From positions 1 through 8,910 of the forward strand of contig CAJXRL010000097.1 of NCBI GenBank assembly GCA_913059105.1: DNA of 8,910 nucleotides. Direction: 5' to 3'. Positions 7,301 through 8,910 of the stretch are shown here, piece by piece; position 1 is the stretch's first letter, and each line of letters opens with the position of its first letter. A program made the translations under genes and the position numbers. Source of the DNA: an uncultured Flavobacteriales bacterium. GTDB lineage: Bacteria > Bacteroidota > Bacteroidia > Flavobacteriales_E > Vicingaceae. Below the pieces are notes generated by a model, which saw only the letters and a program-made list of their open reading frames with translations, searched no databases and had not been told where the DNA came from.

Positions 7301-7926
7301 TGAAAATGACCTCGATGCAAGCTTCTACCATTGTAATAATTTGAACTACTCAAAGAAGATATAGAGTTTTGTGCCTCTACTCGATATTCACTCCATTTAT
7401 ATGATTTCGCTTGGTAAGGAGCATAATGAACTTTAACTGCGGCATCTGAATACGATATGAAGGCTCCATTTTCAGCAACCGTTTCTCTATAATATCCCTT
7501 TAATAAAGTTGGTTCTTGCGCATAATTTAGTTCAATGTTCTTAATCACCTTTTTTAGCAATTGCTTTGCTGATATTTTTTTTCTTGGCTTGATTACGACT
7601 TCCCCAATTTGTGTTATATCCTCTTTAAGGCTTACCTCCAAAGGATTCAACTTTTTTAATGCACTAATTGAATAAGCCTTGCGAACATATCCCAAATAAG
7701 AAAATACAATGCTTTTGTCTTTGTGTTCTGCAGGAATGTTTAGCACAAATTCTCCTTGACCATTTGTTACCGTTCCCAAAGCAACTCCTTTGAGGGTTAC
7801 ATATGAAAAAGAAAGCGGTTCTTGGCTTAAGCTATCCAAGACCCTGCCTTGAAGTGTTACTTGGGTTTGAGAAAAAATTGAAAAAGAAAAAAAGAGGTGC
7901 ATAACTAGTAGAATAAGAAATCTCAT
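4378..7926 (-). CDS. Exported fusion: carboxypeptidase-regulatory-like protein joined to oligopeptidase B (S9A)
   Basis: This 1182-residue protein has three parts in one open frame. Residues 1-19 are a signal peptide (MRFLILLVMHLFFSFSIFS, then Q). Residues 21-110 are a CarboxypepD_reg-like beta domain (LQGRVLDSLSQEPLSFSYV, GTVTNGQGEFVL, FSYLGY). Residues 111-465 are a region, starting EVVIKP, of the kind that follows this domain in stand-alone exported Bacteroidota proteins; its end (FWDNYTKQN, LEKQF) looks like such a protein's natural C-terminus. From about 481 (PPIAKQIPSKTTLHE, YSWMKKPKNP) begins an oligopeptidase B: a beta-propeller to about 890, then the alpha/beta-hydrolase domain. The catalytic Ser is Ser1013 in GGSAGG (codon 4888-4890), Asp is Asp1098 in VNDTRVGYWEP (4633-4635) and His is His1133 in SAGHGG (4528-4530). 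EYEEWGNP (1057-1064) is the acidic stretch linked in OpB to cleavage after Lys/Arg. An Ala/Lys/Glu tail ends the protein. I chose the ATG at 7926 over an upstream GTG at 7971, which overlaps the promoter and would bury the signal peptide. Confidence 0.93.
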   Translation of the reverse strand: MRFLILLVMHLFFSFSIFSQTQVTLQGRVLDSLSQEPLSFSYVTLKGVALGTVTNGQGEFVLNIPAEHKDKSIVFSYLGYVRKAYSISALKKLNPLEVSLKEDITQIGEVVIKPRKKISAKQLLKKVIKNIELNYAQEPTLLKGYYRETVAENGAFISYSDAAVKVHYAPYQAKSYKWSEYRVEAQNSISSLSSSNYYNGRSLHRGHFHSQTMNQDQAKVIDSRSSKNLSKTDMYANVQAGPLGIFSKDYLKFKAAFFSDKKFKKFDYELGEVLMKGVGYVYVLSFRTALTKELMEELKEKGRLRPFYKAARNKVLQGKIYVDRDDFAVLKFESSVPAEFKQYFCSYTTMNYKHFDYKLNIEYQKIGNKYHLKYLRHEDEFILKDTITNNTTPYYAVSQFWVDHVKTEKVDKFDVTEVFANTATNQLFDLPLEYNKDFWDNYTKQNSLVVIPDSIRKDMEIKMPLEKQFADKHNRNDSLQPPIAKQIPSKTTLHEITLGDDYSWMKKPKNPLQDPDIKQYLVAENEYTDNYFIPLRKSQRGLFKEFTSRIDKEDESIPYEKDGYWYQTRWTEEDEYPIHLRRKEGLEDWDTLMNVNILAKDKDYYSAGGISVSPNTKMMLYYENTTGSDKSTIKFKNIETGVFIEDSMLNVSGMLWLNDHQLLYTLQEPKTNRTFQLKLHELNTPQQSDSLLFQEDDYRFQISIAKSKSKEYVYLNVGSTNTNEIHFMNLKSVDKGFRLIAPREGTHDYSVTDYKNEFYMISNKESADYEVYKCDETACAKADWKSFLKPKKGNQLTGFVIFDDFLVLGESEKMENRLKIIDRESGKSHYLKIKENIHLVSTSYNPKFNSDTLRYSTSSMKSPSQVWNYNMRTKEKRLVKRQVVKNYFNSPWIKNKRVWAEARDGTMIPITLLYRPYDVKKKNSYKRMFMTSYGSYGNGSESGFNSSVYSLINRGFVYAIPHVRGGGELGQKWHDGGRMMNKRNTFTDFIDCADFLIAEGYAQKGNIVAQGGSAGGLLMGGIINMRPDLFKLVILDVPFVDVMNTMLDEKLPLTIIEYEEWGNPNEEKAFEYMLSYSPYENVKAQDYPHMLFTTGVNDTRVGYWEPAKMVAKLRKTKTDDNLLFLKTNLSAGHGGGSGRYDGYKDLAYKYAVIFEIFAKDIKQEAAEKAAAEKAAANAKSGK

Positions 7927-7973
7927 AGTAATAGTTAGATTTATATAATTTAAAATACATTCCGGTAACACTC

Positions 7974-7981
7974 CAAAGGTA
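7974..7981 (-). promoter_or_regulatory. Bacteroidota -7 element for the peptidase fusion gene
   Basis: On the minus strand this reads TACCTTTG, a perfect match to the TAnnTTTG -7 consensus, 47 bases upstream of the ATG at 7926. A T-rich CTTTT (8003-7999) lies 17 bases upstream, where a -33 element would be expected, but it lacks the consensus G. Transcription would start near 7967, inside the longer reading frame that begins with GTG at 7971, which supports the ATG as the real start and gives a leader of about 40 nt. Confidence 0.55.
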
Positions 7982-7988
7982 AGACCCT

Positions 7989-8006
7989 TAACTTTGAGAA
8001 AAGTTA
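7989..8006. repeat. 18-bp perfect inverted repeat overlapping the fusion-gene promoter
   Basis: TAACTTT and AAAGTTA are perfect inverted 7-bp arms around GAGA. The repeat ends 7 bp upstream of the TACCTTTG element and covers the expected -33 region, so it could be an operator for a dimeric repressor or activator. It sits in the gap between the two divergent genes and could also affect rlmF. As RNA it would form a 7-bp stem with a GNRA tetraloop on the plus strand, but no gene is read into it on that side within the window. Confidence 0.4.
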
Positions 8007-8070
8007 CATTTAAATGGAATCATTTTTCAGACAGTTCGTTAACAGTCATTCTGCAGTTTTATTACTTGCA

Positions 8071-8095
8071 ATTCATCTTTAATTAGATGATGAAT
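8071..8095 (+). repeat. Inverted repeat just upstream of rlmF
   Basis: ATTCATC (8071-8077) and GATGAAT (8089-8095) are perfect 7-bp inverted arms. An alternative inner pairing, CATCT with AGATG, uses part of the same bases, so two mutually exclusive hairpins are possible. The repeat ends 18 bases before the rlmF ATG. It may be an operator or a leader hairpin. A TAATTTTG matching the -7 consensus follows at 8099-8106 but is so close to the ATG that it would give a nearly leaderless transcript; it has no good -33 partner and may be chance. Confidence 0.3.
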
Positions 8096-8113
8096 GGGTA
8101 ATTTTGAATTTCC

Positions 8114-8862
8114 ATGAGCAAAACAAACGCTACCAAGGATTTACTCCACCCAAGAAACAAACACAGAGCTCCTTATGATTTTGAAAAGTTGATTCAGGCT
8201 CATCCTGAATTATCAAAATTTGCAGAAAAAAATAAATACGGCACTGTTACTATTAATTTTTTTAATGCATCCGCAGTTATCGCTTTAAATAGCGCGCTTT
8301 TGAAGTTGCATTACAAAATAGAAAGCTGGAGTATTCCTGACAACTTCCTTTGCCCTCCTATTCCAGGTAGAGCAGATTATATTCACTATGCCGCAGATTT
8401 ACTGGCTGGTGAAAACAAATCAAAAGTTCCTACTGGAAATAAAATCAATTGTTTTGATGTTGGCACCGGGGCTAGTTGTATTTATCCTTTGCTTGGAAAT
8501 GCAGCCTATGGCTGGAGTTTTGTAGCAAGTGAGAATAACGTTGAAGCACTTAAATCCTCTACGAGTAATCTAAAAGAGAACCCTCAAATTTTGGATGCAA
8601 TACAATTAGAGTTTCAAGAAAACAAGACATCAATTTTCAAAGGTCTAATTAAATCGAACGACCGTTTTGATTTAAGCTTTTGCAACCCTCCCTTCCATTC
8701 TTCTGCAAAAGAAGCAGAAAAAGGTTCATTGCGAAAAACTAGGAACCTAAATAATAAAAAAGCATCTGTTGCTAATTTGAATTTTGGCGGAAAGAGCAGC
8801 GAATTGTGGTGTGAAGGTGGAGAATACGAATTTACCAAACAACTAATTTTAGAGAGCCAGAC
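8114..8862 (+). CDS. rlmF: 23S rRNA (adenine-1618-N6)-methyltransferase RlmF, 3'-truncated
   Basis: RlmF (YbiN in E. coli) uses S-adenosylmethionine to methylate N6 of A1618 in 23S rRNA. The first 249 residues are present. The match to the E. coli protein, recalled from memory, is close throughout: LHPRNKHRAPYDFEKL (11-26), the CPPIPGRADYIHYAADLL block (80-97), the SAM-binding motif DVGTGASCIYPLLG (115-128), the acidic SEN after motif II (139-141), the catalytic NPPFH (191-195), and LNFGGKSSELWCEGGE (222-237). E. coli RlmF is about 308 residues, so roughly the last 50-60 are lost where the adapter begins; the frame runs through the adapter without a stop. The start is ATG at 8114; earlier ATGs at 8087 and 8094 close within a few codons. 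It is transcribed away from the peptidase fusion gene and is a housekeeping gene with no evident link to it. Confidence 0.96.
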
Positions 8863-8910
8863 CTGTCTCTTATACACATCTCCGAGCCCACGAGACAGGC
8901 AGAAATCTCG
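8863..8910 (-). other. Nextera transposase adapter with i7 index (sequencing artefact)
   Basis: This is the reverse complement of the left-end adapter, beginning with the mosaic end CTGTCTCTTATACACATCT and ending with the same index (AGGCAGAA) and ATCTCG of the P7 primer. It is identical to bases 1-47 plus one further primer base. The two ends therefore form an artificial inverted terminal repeat. Read on the minus strand it yields the contaminant peptide MYKRQ, which starts a false 87-codon frame (8614-8877) antisense to rlmF. Confidence 0.98.

Noticed and set aside
7927..7971. 15-residue longer N-terminus for the fusion protein from GTG at 7971
   Set aside because: It would start within the -7 promoter region and place a polar extension before a textbook signal peptide that begins at the ATG at 7926.
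1..8910. Terminal inverted repeats suggesting a transposon or linear element
   Set aside because: The 47-bp repeats are Nextera adapter with index and primer sequence, not biological ends.

Overview
The window is a complete assembled molecule or contig of about 8.8 kb, with Illumina Nextera transposase adapter still attached at both ends (1-47 and 8863-8910). The biological sequence runs from 48 to 8862. It is AT-rich and looks like a member of the Bacteroidota, probably a flavobacterium-like organism. The reasons are the protein families present (carboxypeptidase-like regulatory domain, choice-of-anchor L with OmpA, DUF2911), the lack of Shine-Dalgarno sequences before the starts, and a TAnnTTTG-type -7 promoter element. 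No tRNA, rRNA, CRISPR array or insertion sequence was seen.

Layout, left to right. A 5'-truncated HipA-family kinase gene (+, 49-618) is followed by an apparently non-coding gap. Next come a small four-helix membrane protein of unknown function (+, 900-1367), a second gap, and a membrane-anchored DUF2911 protein (+, 1630-2184). This converges on a leftward block: a fusion protein of 1182 residues (4378-7926), a prohibitin/SPFH protein (3445-4284) and a secreted choice-of-anchor L/OmpA protein (2203-3441). The last two are separated by only 3 nt and probably form one operon. The fusion gene lies 93 nt upstream on the same strand and may or may not be co-transcribed. Diverging from it, across a 187-bp regulatory gap, is rlmF (+, 8114-8862), the 23S rRNA m6A1618 methyltransferase, which is cut off by the right-hand adapter.

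The most unusual object is the leftward fusion. A signal peptide, a carboxypeptidase-regulatory-like beta domain and a region of about 350 residues of a kind normally found as a stand-alone Bacteroidota exported protein are joined in one uninterrupted frame to a full oligopeptidase B (S9A) peptidase. All three catalytic residues are present. Its neighbours are an SPFH membrane scaffold and a peptidoglycan-binding OmpA protein, so the block reads as a cell-envelope protein-processing or surface module; that functional link is inference. The flanking genes (hipA-like, DUF2911, rlmF) show no evident link to it.
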